Counted from the first letter of the stretch, positions 18,466 to 27,356 are shown. The stretch is DNA of 64,000 nucleotides from Oscillatoriales cyanobacterium USR001 (GCA_001698425.1 MBRE01000022.1:1-64000), one strand, 5' to 3'. Notes: a model not told the origin generated them from the sequence alone. Translations and numbers: made by a program.

Positions 18466-18497
18466 CACTCCTCGCCCTACAAGGGCGAGGATTCTTC
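18464..18497. mobile_element. IS605/TnpB-type terminal hairpin without transposase
   Basis: GACACTC followed by a 9-bp stem (CCTCGCCCT at 18470-18478, AGGGCGAGG at 18482-18490) and GATTCTT is the form of the right-hand end of IS200/IS605-type TnpB elements in cyanobacteria. No tnpB or tnpA frame adjoins it. A second such hairpin is at 55694-55731. It marks the left border of the cbi cassette. Confidence 0.55.
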
Positions 18498-18529
18498 GTT
18501 TATACTCTGCCTAGAGTGATAGAAGAGGA

Positions 18530-19375
18530 CTATAGCAGGGAGTGGTTAAGCAGGTAAGAGCGTAACACTGCAATCGACCTTGGAGGAGCAACTTGAGGAT
18601 GGCGCAAGGCTTCTGGAAGGCTATACCAAACCTCTAGCAATGTCGGGATTCCCAGTTGTAATTGCTCAAGCAAGGCAACATCTGTGAATACTACGTCTGT
18701 CCGATCGGATAACACCATCTGTCCTTCATGGAGTACAACGATCCGATCTGCCCAAGCATAGGCAAGATCTAGATCGTGGGTTGCCATCACAATAGTTGTG
18801 CCATTCGCATGAATGCGATCGAGTTCTTGAAACAAGTTGCGAGTCTGGAGACTGTCTAAATAAGCTGTCGGTTCATCCAGCAACAGGAGTTCGGGTTGTA
18901 GTGCCATGACCCCTGCTAACGCCACTCGTCGCTTTTGTCCCAGGCTGAGATGATGCAGAGGGGAGTTTGCCAATTCTGTTAAGGAAAAGTCTGTCAGCGT
19001 TTGCTGTAGGCGCTTGCCGATTTCTGACTTGGGTAACTGCAAATTGCAAAGTCCGTAGGAAATATCTTCTGCAACAGTAGCGGCAACCAGTTGTCGTTCT
19101 GGATCTTGGAATGCTAATCCAATCCGTTGTCGCCATAGGTTCAGTGCAGATGAGTTATATTGCAAGGGTTTTCCTTGCCAGTCAATAATTCCAGATGTGC
19201 AACGATACAAGCCATCTGCTAGAAATAACAGGGTCGATTTTCCACACCCGTTATGCCCCAGAATGGCTATCTTTTGACCTGCTGAAATGGTGAGGCTTAA
19301 TTCCTGAATGGCGGGACGACTGCCACCGGGATAGGTATAACAGACGTTATGGAATTCGAGTAGGACATGAGACAT
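18530..19375 (-). CDS. cbiO: Cobalt ECF transporter ATPase
   Basis: The 281-residue ABC ATPase has Walker A (LGHNGCGKSTL), a Q-loop (AFQDPERQLVAATV), signature LSLGQKRRVALAG and Walker B LLLLDEPTAYLD. The QDPERQLV Q-loop is characteristic of ECF/CbiO ATPases. It is the last gene of a cbiMNQO operon, 12 bases after cbiQ. It powers cobalt (possibly nickel) uptake through CbiQ. Codon and base composition look more GC-rich than in the flanking sulfonate genes. Confidence 0.92.
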   Translation of the reverse strand: MSHVLLEFHNVCYTYPGGSRPAIQELSLTISAGQKIAILGHNGCGKSTLLFLADGLYRCTSGIIDWQGKPLQYNSSALNLWRQRIGLAFQDPERQLVAATVAEDISYGLCNLQLPKSEIGKRLQQTLTDFSLTELANSPLHHLSLGQKRRVALAGVMALQPELLLLDEPTAYLDSLQTRNLFQELDRIHANGTTIVMATHDLDLAYAWADRIVVLHEGQMVLSDRTDVVFTDVALLEQLQLGIPTLLEVWYSLPEALRHPQVAPPRSIAVLRSYLLNHSLL

Positions 19376-19387
19376 GGAGGAAACAAT

Positions 19388-20176
19388 TTAAAGTCTAAAA
19401 TCTAAAATGACTAATCCAATACACCCAACCAGAGATTCGATCGCATAGCGTTTGGAATAGAGATAAGACTGATTGGAGTAAACTTGAAAGTTGCCGTTAA
19501 AGCCACGAGCGTTCATAGCCAAGGTAAAGTGTTGATAATGTTGCAGCGATCGCACCAGCAGTTGACTCACCAATAGCGCCACACTCTGCATCCAACGCTG
19601 GCGTGTCCGATAGCCTCCCCTTGCCCGTTGCGCCAGTTGCAGTTCAGTCACAACGTCTAAGAACAAGAATACAAATCGATACATCAGTAGCAGTAATTCC
19701 GTTAAAAGTATGGGAACCCGCCACTGGCGCAACACCTGTAATAAATCCGTAAATGGGATGGTAAAGAGCACAAACAACAAGCAAGACGTACAAGCAAGCG
19801 ATCGCAGTCCAATCTGGAATGCCTGAATCAATCCAATGTGGCTGACAAAGAAATACCAATTGCCAATGGTTACGCCCCCAAGCTGATCCAGTTGCACGGA
19901 TGCAAGCTGCTCGACCGCAACAACATCGATCGCTAAAGCTGGAATACTTGTCAGCAGAAAGAATCCAGCCACCATCAGGACATTCAGATAGACCTTGGCT
20001 GGAATGCGGGCATAGCCAACTGTCCATATTCCCAACCACACCACAATCAAGAGTTGTGTGATGGGATGCGTCATCAGAGCAATGAGGATTACTGCGATCG
20101 CAAACCAGAGCTTTTGCTGCGGTGAAATTTGCCGCAAATGATTGGAGTAAGTATAAACATCAAGATGATGATGCAA
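19388..20176 (-). CDS. cbiQ: Cobalt ECF transporter transmembrane protein
   Basis: The 262-residue membrane protein starts MHHHLDVYTYSNHLRQI and has about five hydrophobic segments. A RWMQSVALLVSQLLVRS-type coupling helix and an ALNARGF-like AMNARGFNG segment are typical of ECF T-components that contact the ATPase. The gene abuts cbiN with no spacing. It forms the energy-coupling membrane module with CbiO. Confidence 0.9.
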   Translation of the reverse strand: MHHHLDVYTYSNHLRQISPQQKLWFAIAVILIALMTHPITQLLIVVWLGIWTVGYARIPAKVYLNVLMVAGFFLLTSIPALAIDVVAVEQLASVQLDQLGGVTIGNWYFFVSHIGLIQAFQIGLRSLACTSCLLFVLFTIPFTDLLQVLRQWRVPILLTELLLLMYRFVFLFLDVVTELQLAQRARGGYRTRQRWMQSVALLVSQLLVRSLQHYQHFTLAMNARGFNGNFQVYSNQSYLYSKRYAIESLVGCIGLVILDFRL

Positions 20177-20479
20177 TTAATCTTTCTCCTGTTCCTGTCG
20201 CTCACTTCTGCCACGATACAGTCCGATGACATAGCCCATAACCCCCGCTCCTAATGCCGCTTGGGAGGCAAATAATAAACTCTCTACTTCTCCACTCGGC
20301 GGCTCATACAACGGCTTAAACCAGGGTTCATATCCGGGTTGGATTTCACCGATCGCCTTCTCAGCATGGTCATCAGAACCACCATATTCACCCTTGACAA
20401 AGATCAACGGCAGCACTGCTAGCGCCAGAACTGCAATTACCAACAGCCAGTTCTCGTATTTCGTCGGTTGTTTGCTCAT
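20177..20479 (-). CDS. cbiN: Cobalt transport auxiliary protein
   Basis: This 100-residue protein has two membrane helices (about 10-28 and 68-88) flanking a periplasmic loop with FVKGEYGGSDDHAEKAI and YEPWFKPLYEPPSGEVESLL, the CbiN hallmark. CbiN binds CbiM and promotes metal loading. It lies four bases after cbiM and directly before cbiQ. Confidence 0.93.
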   Translation of the reverse strand: MSKQPTKYENWLLVIAVLALAVLPLIFVKGEYGGSDDHAEKAIGEIQPGYEPWFKPLYEPPSGEVESLLFASQAALGAGVMGYVIGLYRGRSERQEQEKD

Positions 20480-20483
20480 GCTT

Positions 20484-21236
20484 TTAGGCTTCCTGCTTCA
20501 GGACATTCAAGGTTTCTAGATCCGGGCGAGCGTAAGATTGCAACCAGTTCCATACCAGCACCGTTAGCAGTCCTTCACTGATCGCCAGGGGAACTTGTGT
20601 GACGGCAAAGATGCCAGCAAACTTAAGGAACGCTGCGATAAAACCGCCCTGGGCTGCTGGAAACGCCAGCGCGAGTTGAATCGACGTGGTGACATAGGTG
20701 AGCAAATCTTCCAGGGCAGAAGCCAGAAAAATGGCGACCTTTTGATGCCCTGTTTTCAAGACTAGATGATAGATGCCATACGCCACATAGGGACCGACGA
20801 TCGCCATCGAAAACATATTCGCACCCAGGGTTGTTAAGCCGCCATGTGCTAGTAACAATGCTTGAAAAAACAACACTAAAGCCCCTAACACGCTCATCAC
20901 GGAGGGACCAAACAGAATCGCGCCTAACCCTGTCCCGGTGGGGTGAGAGCAACTGCCTGTAACGGATGGAATCTTCAGGGCAGAGAGTACAAAGGTGAAT
21001 GCACCTGCCAGTGCCAGAAGCGGCTTGAGTTCAGGATTTTGTTGGGTGATGCGAGTCAGCGATCGCAAGCCCACCATAAAGAACGGCAACGACACTACCC
21101 ACCAAAACACCGCCCATTGCACGGGTAAGAACCCTTCCATAATGTGCATCGCCTGGGCGGGTGCGGGCGAACCAACGATCAAATAACAACTTAGCCCTGC
21201 CATGATGGCAAGGCGCAACAATAGACGCAATTTCAT
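20484..21236 (-). CDS. cbiM: Cobalt ECF transporter substrate-capture membrane protein
   Basis: The 250-residue protein has a cleavable-looking leader (ending PAPAQA) followed by MHIMEGFLP, whose N-terminal Met-His binds the metal in CbiM/Nik[20 protein letters not shown] segment is also a family hallmark. A cobalamin riboswitch lies directly upstream, which favours cobalt over nickel as the substrate. A GAGG ribosome-binding site precedes the ATG. Confidence 0.94.
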   Translation of the reverse strand: MKLRLLLRLAIMAGLSCYLIVGSPAPAQAMHIMEGFLPVQWAVFWWVVSLPFFMVGLRSLTRITQQNPELKPLLALAGAFTFVLSALKIPSVTGSCSHPTGTGLGAILFGPSVMSVLGALVLFFQALLLAHGGLTTLGANMFSMAIVGPYVAYGIYHLVLKTGHQKVAIFLASALEDLLTYVTTSIQLALAFPAAQGGFIAAFLKFAGIFAVTQVPLAISEGLLTVLVWNWLQSYARPDLETLNVLKQEA

Positions 21237-21278
21237 GTCTGTCTGTAACCTCGCAGACTGGTTTATCTAACATGGGTC

Positions 21279-21425
21279 TTAACATCGGCGGGCATCCTGA
21301 CTTAGAGAGGTCAACCTCTCATCACAGTTGCGGGACAGCGGCAGCCTTGCACTGCTCTTTCCCCATTACTTCCGGTGGCTGTTCCTCACCAGAACCGATC
21401 AAATACCATAAGAGCGTATCACTGG
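21279..21425 (-). promoter_or_regulatory. Cobalamin riboswitch upstream of cbiMNQO
   Basis: Read on the minus strand, the conserved blocks occur in order: GGTGAGGAACAGCCACC, GGAAAGAGCAGTGCAAGGC-type sequence, GCTGCCGCTGTCCCGCAAC (the B12 box region), then AAGTCAGGATGCCCGCC. The start of cbiM follows about 43 bases later. Adenosylcobalamin binding should lower cobalt-uptake expression. The expression platform (anti-terminator or RBS sequestration) was not resolved. Confidence 0.93.
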
Positions 21426-21663
21426 CGGTGGGAATACTCAACCTTTCGTTACTTAACGCAACACTTTTCTGATGGCCGATGCGGACTACCTGAGCTAAAG
21501 TTGCGGTGGGGGTAGTAGAGGGGCTTGCAGATGTGGTAGGTGTGGGAGTATCGTTACAGGCGGCGATCGCCCAATTCAAGCTAATTCCTAATAGAAATAA
21601 GGCTACTAGAGAAAGGTGCGATCGCCATAATTTAGCCAGGAATAAAATCACTCTTTTGAGCAT
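21322..21663 (-). pseudogene. Truncated sulfonate-binding lipoprotein (second ssuA-like gene) cut by the cbi cassette
   Basis: From ATG 21663 the frame gives a signal anchor, a lipobox (IAAC, Cys36), a Pro/Thr/Ser linker and QVVRIGHQKS, the first beta strand of SsuA-type binding proteins. After about 21463 homology stops, and the frame simply runs through the cobalamin riboswitch to a stop at 21322. The remaining 250 or so residues are absent. It follows the ssuE-like gene by 33 bases in the same direction, so ssuE-ssuA2 was probably an operon before the cbi segment replaced the rest. Confidence 0.7.
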
Positions 21664-21696
21664 AAGCAATTATATTGTTTGTTGCTAACTTTCCGC

Positions 21697-22269
21697 TCAG
21701 AGACTTCCAACTAATTCTGGTTTGCCTAATTCGGGTTTGCCACTGTGCAAGGCGCTGACAAATTCTTGTAATTGCGATCGCAATCTTTCTTCTGTTTCCT
21801 CTTCAAGTTGTACGCTGGTTTCGTCATAACTTTCGATTTGGGTGTCTAAAACATAGACTCCAGACAAGATATGACTAGCGCCTAGTTCGGATAAGACTGG
21901 CTTGAGGGCGTAATTAATTGCTAATAAATGAGCAAGCGTACCTCCTGTGACAATGGGGAGAATTACTTTGCCAGCTAAACTCTTTTGCGGTAGCAAATCT
22001 AAGTAAGCTTTGAGTACGCCTGTGTAGGCTGCTTTGTACACAGGTGTGGCGATGATTATGCCATTAGCCTCTACTACTAGATCGTTGACTGCTTTTAAGT
22101 CTGGGTTCGCGAATTGCCCGTAAATTAATACCTCTGGCGGGAGTTCGCGGACGTTGATTGATGCTGTAGTTAGTCCTTCTTTCTCGACAGCGCGGCGGGC
22201 GTATTCCAGTACGGCGAAAGAACGCGAAGGATGAGAGGGGCTACCTGCGATCGCAACAACATTAGGCAT
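21697..22269 (-). CDS. ssuE: NAD(P)H-dependent FMN reductase
   Basis: The 190-residue flavodoxin-fold protein begins with VVAIAGSPSHPSRSFAVLEY (phosphate-binding loop) and contains IIATPVYKAAYTGVLKAYLDLLP, the FMN site of SsuE. It supplies FMNH2 to SsuD. It is divergent from ssuB and lies under a perfect operator (site A) 60 bases upstream of its start. The C-terminal tail has a short GKPELGKPEL duplication. Confidence 0.92.
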   Translation of the reverse strand: MPNVVAIAGSPSHPSRSFAVLEYARRAVEKEGLTTASINVRELPPEVLIYGQFANPDLKAVNDLVVEANGIIIATPVYKAAYTGVLKAYLDLLPQKSLAGKVILPIVTGGTLAHLLAINYALKPVLSELGASHILSGVYVLDTQIESYDETSVQLEEETEERLRSQLQEFVSALHSGKPELGKPELVGSL

Positions 22270-22327
22270 TTAATAGTCCTCCTATTTTTGACTGATTTAA
22301 AAATGAACGATTCACGGTATTGCTAGT

Positions 22328-22359
22328 AAATACGGTAAATCTACTAATTTACCGTATTT
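22328..22359. promoter_or_regulatory. Operator palindrome, site A (perfect)
   Basis: AAATACGGTAAAT (22328-22340), a 6-base spacer and ATTTACCGTATTT (22347-22359) form a perfect 13-bp inverted repeat; the core is TACGGTAA-N10-TTACCGTA. It lies about 60 bases upstream of the ssuE-like start, where a repressor or activator could act on the divergent promoter. No regulator gene adjoins it. Confidence 0.8.
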
Positions 22360-22615
22360 TATAGATAGTAAACTAGCACGGTCAATTTTAAAAAGCAAGT
22401 AAGTTCAGATATAAAGTTTGATAACTCTTATACAATTTTTGTGCGATCGTGCATCTTGGCGGTCATCACAAGTCCGGTGTGTATTCCCAAATACAGCAGA
22501 ACCTTTACAGGAACAGGGTTTGCTCGTTCTTAACAATTATTTATCAAAGTCACAGAATTTGACGGAAACTGCTCTTGCTTTTTGTAGATGCCTATGCAAT
22601 ACTCTTATTTGATCT

Positions 22616-22653
22616 TTAATATACGGTAATTTGACTGACTTACCGTATATTAA
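22616..22653. promoter_or_regulatory. Operator palindrome, site B (perfect)
   Basis: TTAATATACGGTAA (22616-22629) and TTACCGTATATTAA (22640-22653) form a perfect 14-bp inverted repeat around a 10-base spacer, with the same core and spacing as site A. It lies 154 bases upstream of ssuB. The 538-base gap between ssuE and ssuB holds these two palindromes and no convincing gene. Confidence 0.8.
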
Positions 22654-22807
22654 TTATATATGCTAATCTGCTACTCACCAACAGGGATGAGCAGCAGACG
22701 AATTGGCACTTGCTCAACAGCCACTTTTGAAAATGAAAAAGGTTAACTTTTTAACAGTTAACTGTTGTCAGTCTGTGGCATAGATCGCGATATGGAGGTT
22801 TTTTAAA

Positions 22808-23593
22808 ATGAAATCAGCACTCTCAGGAATGTGCTTAGAGTTAGTAGAACTTCAGAAGTCATTTGGAAATGTTCAAATTTTGCGGGATATTAACATCGAA
22901 ATAAATCCCGGAGAATTTGTTGCAATTGTGGGTCGCAGTGGATGTGGCAAAAGTACCTTGTTGCGCTTAATCGCCGGACTAGAAACCCCCAGTCAAGGCG
23001 CTGTCTTTATAGACGGAAAACTATCTAAAAAACTTAACTCGAAAGTAAGAATGATGTTTCAGGATGCACGCCTACTACCTTGGCAAAAAGTGCTGACAAA
23101 TGTACAATTAGGGCTATTAAATGCCAAAGAAAACACTCGCTACAAAGCCATGCAAGTCCTTCACGCTGTAGGTCTTGGCGAGCGTGCTAACGAGTGGCCG
23201 TCGGTACTATCCGGCGGGCAAAAGCAGAGAGTTTCTTTAGCCAGAGCCCTCGCCTGCGAACCTCACTTGCTGCTGCTTGATGAACCCCTCGGCGCGTTAG
23301 ATGCTTTAACTCGCATTGAGATGCAGCAATTGTTAGAAAATTTGTGGCAAGAAAAAGGATTTACCGCGCTACTGATTACTCACGATGTAGAAGAAGCAGT
23401 GGTCTTAGCTGACAGAGTTATTTTAATAGAAAATGGTCAGATTGCAATGGATTCTTATATCGATCTCCCACGACCAAGACAGAGAGGGAATGTTCTATTT
23501 GCTGCGAAAGTAGAAGCGATTTTACAGCGTGTAATGGGTGAAAAAGAAAATAGCAGAGATGTAGAGCAATTTGCAATAAGTGCATTTCGGTAA
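22808..23593 (+). CDS. ssuB: Sulfonate ABC transporter ATPase
   Basis: The 261-residue ABC ATPase has Walker [14 protein letters not shown]-loop [15 protein letters not shown], signature [15 protein letters not shown], Walker [13 protein letters not shown] and an H-loop ITHD. The QDARLLPW Q-loop is characteristic of the nitrate/sulfonate/taurine ATPases (SsuB/TauB). A GGAGG ribosome-binding site precedes the ATG. It should energise SsuC. Operator site B is upstream and a perfect hairpin follows the stop. Confidence 0.92.
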   Translation: MKSALSGMCLELVELQKSFGNVQILRDINIEINPGEFVAIVGRSGCGKSTLLRLIAGLETPSQGAVFIDGKLSKKLNSKVRMMFQDARLLPWQKVLTNVQLGLLNAKENTRYKAMQVLHAVGLGERANEWPSVLSGGQKQRVSLARALACEPHLLLLDEPLGALDALTRIEMQQLLENLWQEKGFTALLITHDVEEAVVLADRVILIENGQIAMDSYIDLPRPRQRGNVLFAAKVEAILQRVMGEKENSRDVEQFAISAFR

Positions 23594-23596
23594 AGT

Positions 23597-23623
23597 GTGA
23601 TTGATAGGGATTCTATCAATCAC
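23597..23623. terminator. Hairpin after ssuB, candidate terminator
   Basis: GTGATTGATAG (23597-23607) pairs perfectly with CTATCAATCAC (23613-23623) around a 5-base loop, four bases after the ssuB stop. There is no U-run, so it may stabilise the 3' end rather than terminate intrinsically. Confidence 0.45.
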
Positions 23624-23637
23624 AGTTTGAATCCCTA

Positions 23638-24134
23638 ATAGAACCCATTTGACATCTTTTAGGCTGCAAGCCTTTTTACCATCAGCCTAATAAAACAAAG
23701 ATTCATTTTGGCATCTGTGGATAAATCTTCTGTAATTCAGAATCAACTTTTCAATCACTCCTTGTTTTCTCCACTGTTTGTAGTGCCAATATACTGTTGA
23801 GTAAGGAGGTAAATCTTTGGGTAGGTCAGCCCAATTGCAACCATTTTTGAGTTGATAGAAGATGCCCTGCAAAAATTTCTCTTTGAGTCCAGTTAGGGGG
23901 CGATTTTTCTTTTTTTTGGGCAATATTTGATTGAGTAAGGGTGACAAAGTTTCCCATTCGGCATCTGTGAGATTAGTAAGGTCAAATTCTTGGGTAGAAA
24001 GATGTAAAAGTTTAGTTAAAAATTTTGAGAGAAGTCTTGAAAATGCTACAACTAAGCTCAATCTTTCTTTTGTCAGACTCATGCTTAAAAGATTAGCCAT
24101 TGCTGCGATCGCATAGATCCCAAATGGGTTCTAT
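23638..24134 (-). mobile_element. Deleted IS5-family element (IS427-like) with 14-bp inverted ends
   Basis: ATAGAACCCATTTG (23638-23651) is the exact complement of CAAATGGGTTCTAT (24121-24134). The outer TA on each side fits the TA target duplication of the IS427 group, giving an element of about 491 bp. Complete members are about 850 bp with two overlapping frames, so the second, catalytic frame has been lost. Confidence 0.7.
23687..24100 (-). pseudogene. IS5-family transposase, N-terminal half
   Basis: The 137-codon frame contains LTDAEWETLSPLLNQIL, then LKEKFLQGIFYQLKNGCNW and LPPYSTVYWHYKQWRKQG, the DUF4096 start of IS5-family transposases. It ends soon afterwards without the DDE motifs. 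Translation may start at ATG 24082 rather than 24100. The protein cannot be an active transposase. Confidence 0.75.
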
Positions 24135-24136
24135 AT

Positions 24137-24802
24137 TTACCTAAATTGAAACGGTGGCAATAGCCGATAAGTACCGTTTTCAATCAAAATAAATATGCCC
24201 AAACCGATTAAAACAAAAGGTACGATCGCCTTAGTATAGCTAGTTAACACCTGGGCAATAACTGGATGACTGGTTAATAGATAAGCAACATAGCACCAAA
24301 CTCCAATGAGCAAAAAGAAAACGGTCAGAATTACTACTAAACTTGCCCCATCGCTGCCAGCAAATAACGGTAAATAAATACCGATATTGTCTCCTCCATT
24401 AGCAATAGTTACGGCGGCAACATTAAAAGTTTGCGGGGGAAGAAGACTGGCTAACTTTGACAATAAAGATGACTTGGGATTATGACCTTTAAATTCCGCC
24501 GATACTGCCTGTATATCCTGTTCATCACTATCCCGATTTACTAAGTGACTAATGCCGATCGCAATAGGGAGTAAACCTAACAATCCAATCCAAGCTTTGG
24601 GAACTATTAAACCGCCAAAGAAACCGGGTAAACTAGCAATAATTAGGGCTGTAAAACCCAGATATTGACCGATAGCGATATGCTTGGGTCGGAAAGTTGC
24701 ATTTACTTGGGCGAAGAACAGCATTAAAATTACAATGTCATCAATGTTAGTCGCAACGAAGGATGTAATTCCCGTAATAATCGATCGGGCAAGCCAATTC
24801 AT
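24137..24802 (-). CDS. CadD-family metal/cation exporter (copy 1)
   Basis: This 221-residue membrane protein has about six hydrophobic helices and the CadD signature FVATNIDDIVILMLFFAQVN near the start, with a second conserved region AVTIANGGDNIGIYLPLFAG. CadD proteins (LysE superfamily) are linked to cadmium resistance. The paralog encoded 47 bases upstream (24850-25557) shares about half its residues by eye. A charged cytoplasmic loop (about 88-115) separates the halves. Actual substrate unknown. The IS5-type remnant ends directly after the stop. Confidence 0.8.
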   Translation of the reverse strand: MNWLARSIITGITSFVATNIDDIVILMLFFAQVNATFRPKHIAIGQYLGFTALIIASLPGFFGGLIVPKAWIGLLGLLPIAIGISHLVNRDSDEQDIQAVSAEFKGHNPKSSLLSKLASLLPPQTFNVAAVTIANGGDNIGIYLPLFAGSDGASLVVILTVFFLLIGVWCYVAYLLTSHPVIAQVLTSYTKAIVPFVLIGLGIFILIENGTYRLLPPFQFR

Positions 24803-24849
24803 AGCGTTGGTGTGAGAGGATACCCTAAAAATAGGGCATTTTGTCGCTA

Positions 24850-25557
24850 CTATTCAACTTCAGGAATGCGGCTGTTATTTCTGGCAATAGTCAGGAGAGA
24901 AAAACAGCCAGCAATTAGGGTAATTACTGTTAAGCTGGGACTTTCCAAGGTGTGACTTTTCACCAGAATTAACGCGCCTAAACCCATTAAGATAAAAGGG
25001 ACAAAATTGTTGCCGTAGCGAGTCAGAGTATCCGCGATCGATTTCATCTTAGTTAACCGATAAGCAGCAAAACACCAAACCCCTACTAGAGTGAAAAATA
25101 CACCGACAATAACCGCAAGTCCTTGCCAATTACTACTAGCAAATAGAGGAACATAAATGCTAATATTATCGCTGCCATTGGCCATCGTTACGGCGGCGAC
25201 ACTGTAAGTTTCAGCAGAGAGAAAACTGGTAAATGGAGACGATTTAGACTGACTTATTGCGACTTCATCATCCGACTCATCCTCATCCCCATTTACCAAG
25301 CGGCCGAACCCAATAGCAATCGGTAAAATGCCTAATAATCCGATCCATTCTTGGGGTAAAATTAGACTACCAAAAAAACCGGGAAGGCTGGCAATAACTA
25401 AGGCTGTGAAGCCTAAATATTGACCAAAAACGATATGACGACTGCGGAATACAGCATTTACTTGGGAGAAAAACAATAGCAAGATTACGATATCGTCAAG
25501 GTTGGTAGCAGTAAAGGCGGTTAAGCCTGTGGTGATGGCAGTTAGTAATTCGTTCAT
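24850..25557 (-). CDS. CadD-family metal/cation exporter (copy 2)
   Basis: This 235-residue paralog of the preceding protein contains FTATNLDDIVILLLFFSQVN and AVTMANGSDNISIYVPLFA, and has an acidic loop (NGDEDESDDEVA). Tandem CadD copies may form a hetero-oligomer or differ in specificity. It lies between the APC permease gene and copy 1 in one orientation, with gaps of about 50 bases, so a three-gene operon is likely. Confidence 0.82.
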   Translation of the reverse strand: MNELLTAITTGLTAFTATNLDDIVILLLFFSQVNAVFRSRHIVFGQYLGFTALVIASLPGFFGSLILPQEWIGLLGILPIAIGFGRLVNGDEDESDDEVAISQSKSSPFTSFLSAETYSVAAVTMANGSDNISIYVPLFASSNWQGLAVIVGVFFTLVGVWCFAAYRLTKMKSIADTLTRYGNNFVPFILMGLGALILVKSHTLESPSLTVITLIAGCFSLLTIARNNSRIPEVE

Positions 25558-25609
25558 TTTTTCAATTCCTTAAGTAGAGATTAAGTGCAGACAATTGGTG
25601 AAGTAGATA

Positions 25610-27115
25610 TTAATCGAGGCGATCTCGATCGATCTGTATGGCATTTAATTGAGCAGCGGGGTAAAGGGTTTTTGGTTCGTCAAACTTTGAGTTAATTGCA
25701 TCAATGCCGCGCTCCATTGTTAATATAATTTCTGGGGAGCGTAGCCGCTGCATGACAAACCAGCCACAGGTAACAACTAAGTACATTAAGAATAGGTAAG
25801 GGAAGGCATCGTAAGGAGCTTCGGGAACTGGGAAAAGAGTGCTACCGGGAATGCCAATGCTACCTAAAATGGGAAGCATCATAAACCCAATGGCGACAAC
25901 TGAGAAGACTAAATCTCGGCGGCGGAGTTTTTTAATCTTGTGCAAATAAACTGGAGCGGCGATAGAAATTAGGAGGTAAACTGTGAGAAATCCGTAGCTG
26001 CAAATTGCGCCTAAATATCCCATGCACTCAAAAAGTTTGATGTGAAAAAGTGACATTGCCGCAGGGACAATAAATGTAATCACCGAACAGATTGTAACGG
26101 CAACGTGGGGAGTGCGATTGGCAGAGTGAGCTTCACCCATTGAAGTTGGAAATAAACCGTGACGGGCCATTGTAAAGAATACTCTGGCGGCTGGATTGAT
26201 GCTACCAAGGACGCAAGCAAAGAAGCTAAATAGAGCGCCGAAGGCAACTAATTCACCGAGAAAACCAACTCCGGCTTGTTGCGATAGGAAAGTTAAAGGT
26301 GCTTCTGATGTGGTAATAGAAACTCCAGTGCCGCTAAATCCTAATACTTCAATGTAGGTCATTGAAATGAAGAATAAACCAGCCATTATAGCGCTGCCCA
26401 TTACGGCTCTGGGAATATTTTTTAAGGGTTTTTTGGCTTCGTGACCGAGGGATGTGGCGCTTTCAAAACCAGAAAAACCAAACATTACTAAGACGAGTCC
26501 CATAGCGATATTACCTGGAGTTACGCCTTCGAGGGTTAATTGAGAAATATCTAGTGCAAATCCTTTGTGTGCCCAAATGATGAGGCCTAAAACTGCGATC
26601 GCGACCAAGGATGCTCCTTCAAGCCATAACATTGCTACTGCCGAAAGTTGGATGTCCTTATAGGCGGCATACCAGGCTAATGCTGCGCCGATCGCTAACA
26701 GTGTGATACTTGATGGATGAATGCCTAAATGACCGATCAAATTGCTGCTAAAGTTCGCAAATCCACACAATACTGACATCCCTGTAAAGAGGTAAGCTAG
26801 TACCAAACTCCAGCCACAAATTACACCGGCTGTGGGACCTAAACCTTTGACAATGTAAGAGTAAAGGGAACCAGGAGAGGCCGATCGACTGGCAAATTGG
26901 TTGATATTTATACTCACAAAAACTAGCCCGATTAAGCCAATGAGAAAGCTTAACCAAGTGCCATTACCTGATAGGGCAACGATCAAACCGATGTTAGATG
27001 CTGGTATGGTAGTAGGTGCAATGACGGCAAAAGATTGCGCCAAGACTTCTCCGAAGGAAAGGCAATCAGGCTTTAAGTCATGTTTACTCTGATGCGTTCT
27101 AATTTTAGTGGTCAT
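25610..27115 (-). CDS. APC-superfamily amino-acid/polyamine permease
   Basis: With the start at ATG 27115 (GGAG eight bases upstream), the protein has 501 residues and about 12 hydrophobic helices. The N-terminal VIAPTTIPASNIGLIVALSG, SASPGSLYSYIVKGLGP and MFGFSGFESATSLGHEAKKP segments are typical of APC permeases. A GTG six codons upstream was rejected. The substrate cannot be read. It is divergent from a LysR gene, which may control it together with the CadD pair. Confidence 0.87.
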   Translation of the reverse strand: MTTKIRTHQSKHDLKPDCLSFGEVLAQSFAVIAPTTIPASNIGLIVALSGNGTWLSFLIGLIGLVFVSININQFASRSASPGSLYSYIVKGLGPTAGVICGWSLVLAYLFTGMSVLCGFANFSSNLIGHLGIHPSSITLLAIGAALAWYAAYKDIQLSAVAMLWLEGASLVAIAVLGLIIWAHKGFALDISQLTLEGVTPGNIAMGLVLVMFGFSGFESATSLGHEAKKPLKNIPRAVMGSAIMAGLFFISMTYIEVLGFSGTGVSITTSEAPLTFLSQQAGVGFLGELVAFGALFSFFACVLGSINPAARVFFTMARHGLFPTSMGEAHSANRTPHVAVTICSVITFIVPAAMSLFHIKLFECMGYLGAICSYGFLTVYLLISIAAPVYLHKIKKLRRRDLVFSVVAIGFMMLPILGSIGIPGSTLFPVPEAPYDAFPYLFLMYLVVTCGWFVMQRLRSPEIILTMERGIDAINSKFDEPKTLYPAAQLNAIQIDRDRLD

Positions 27116-27251
27116 AACAGAATCTCCATTCACGGCCTAGCGATCGCAGGTGCGATCGGCTTTAAATTGGGGTTCTGCCTTTGCTTCGGGCCCGTTGCTT
27201 AAGGCGTGATTTCACTGTAAAGTCTATTCCCAATATAATCAAATGTTGTTT

Positions 27252-27268
27252 TTTATTAAATTGATAAA
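27252..27268. promoter_or_regulatory. Candidate LysR-type binding site between APC permease and LysR genes
   Basis: TTTAT-N7-ATAAA (27252-27268) is a T-N11-A-type dyad in the 241-base divergent gap, about 137 bases from the permease start and 89 from the LysR start. The match is short and AT-rich, so it could be chance. Confidence 0.3.
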
Positions 27269-27356
27269 TTGAAGTGATGAAAGCTGAGATCCCTTCCTAG
27301 CTTGGGGTATCAAAATCGCCCAGGGGAGCGCTTTAGGAGTAATCTGGAGGACTATA

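Noticed and set aside
22418-22612. A 64-codon plus-strand frame between operator sites A and B
   Set aside because: No ribosome-binding site and no family resemblance; the region is better explained as promoter DNA for the divergent ssuE and ssuB genes.
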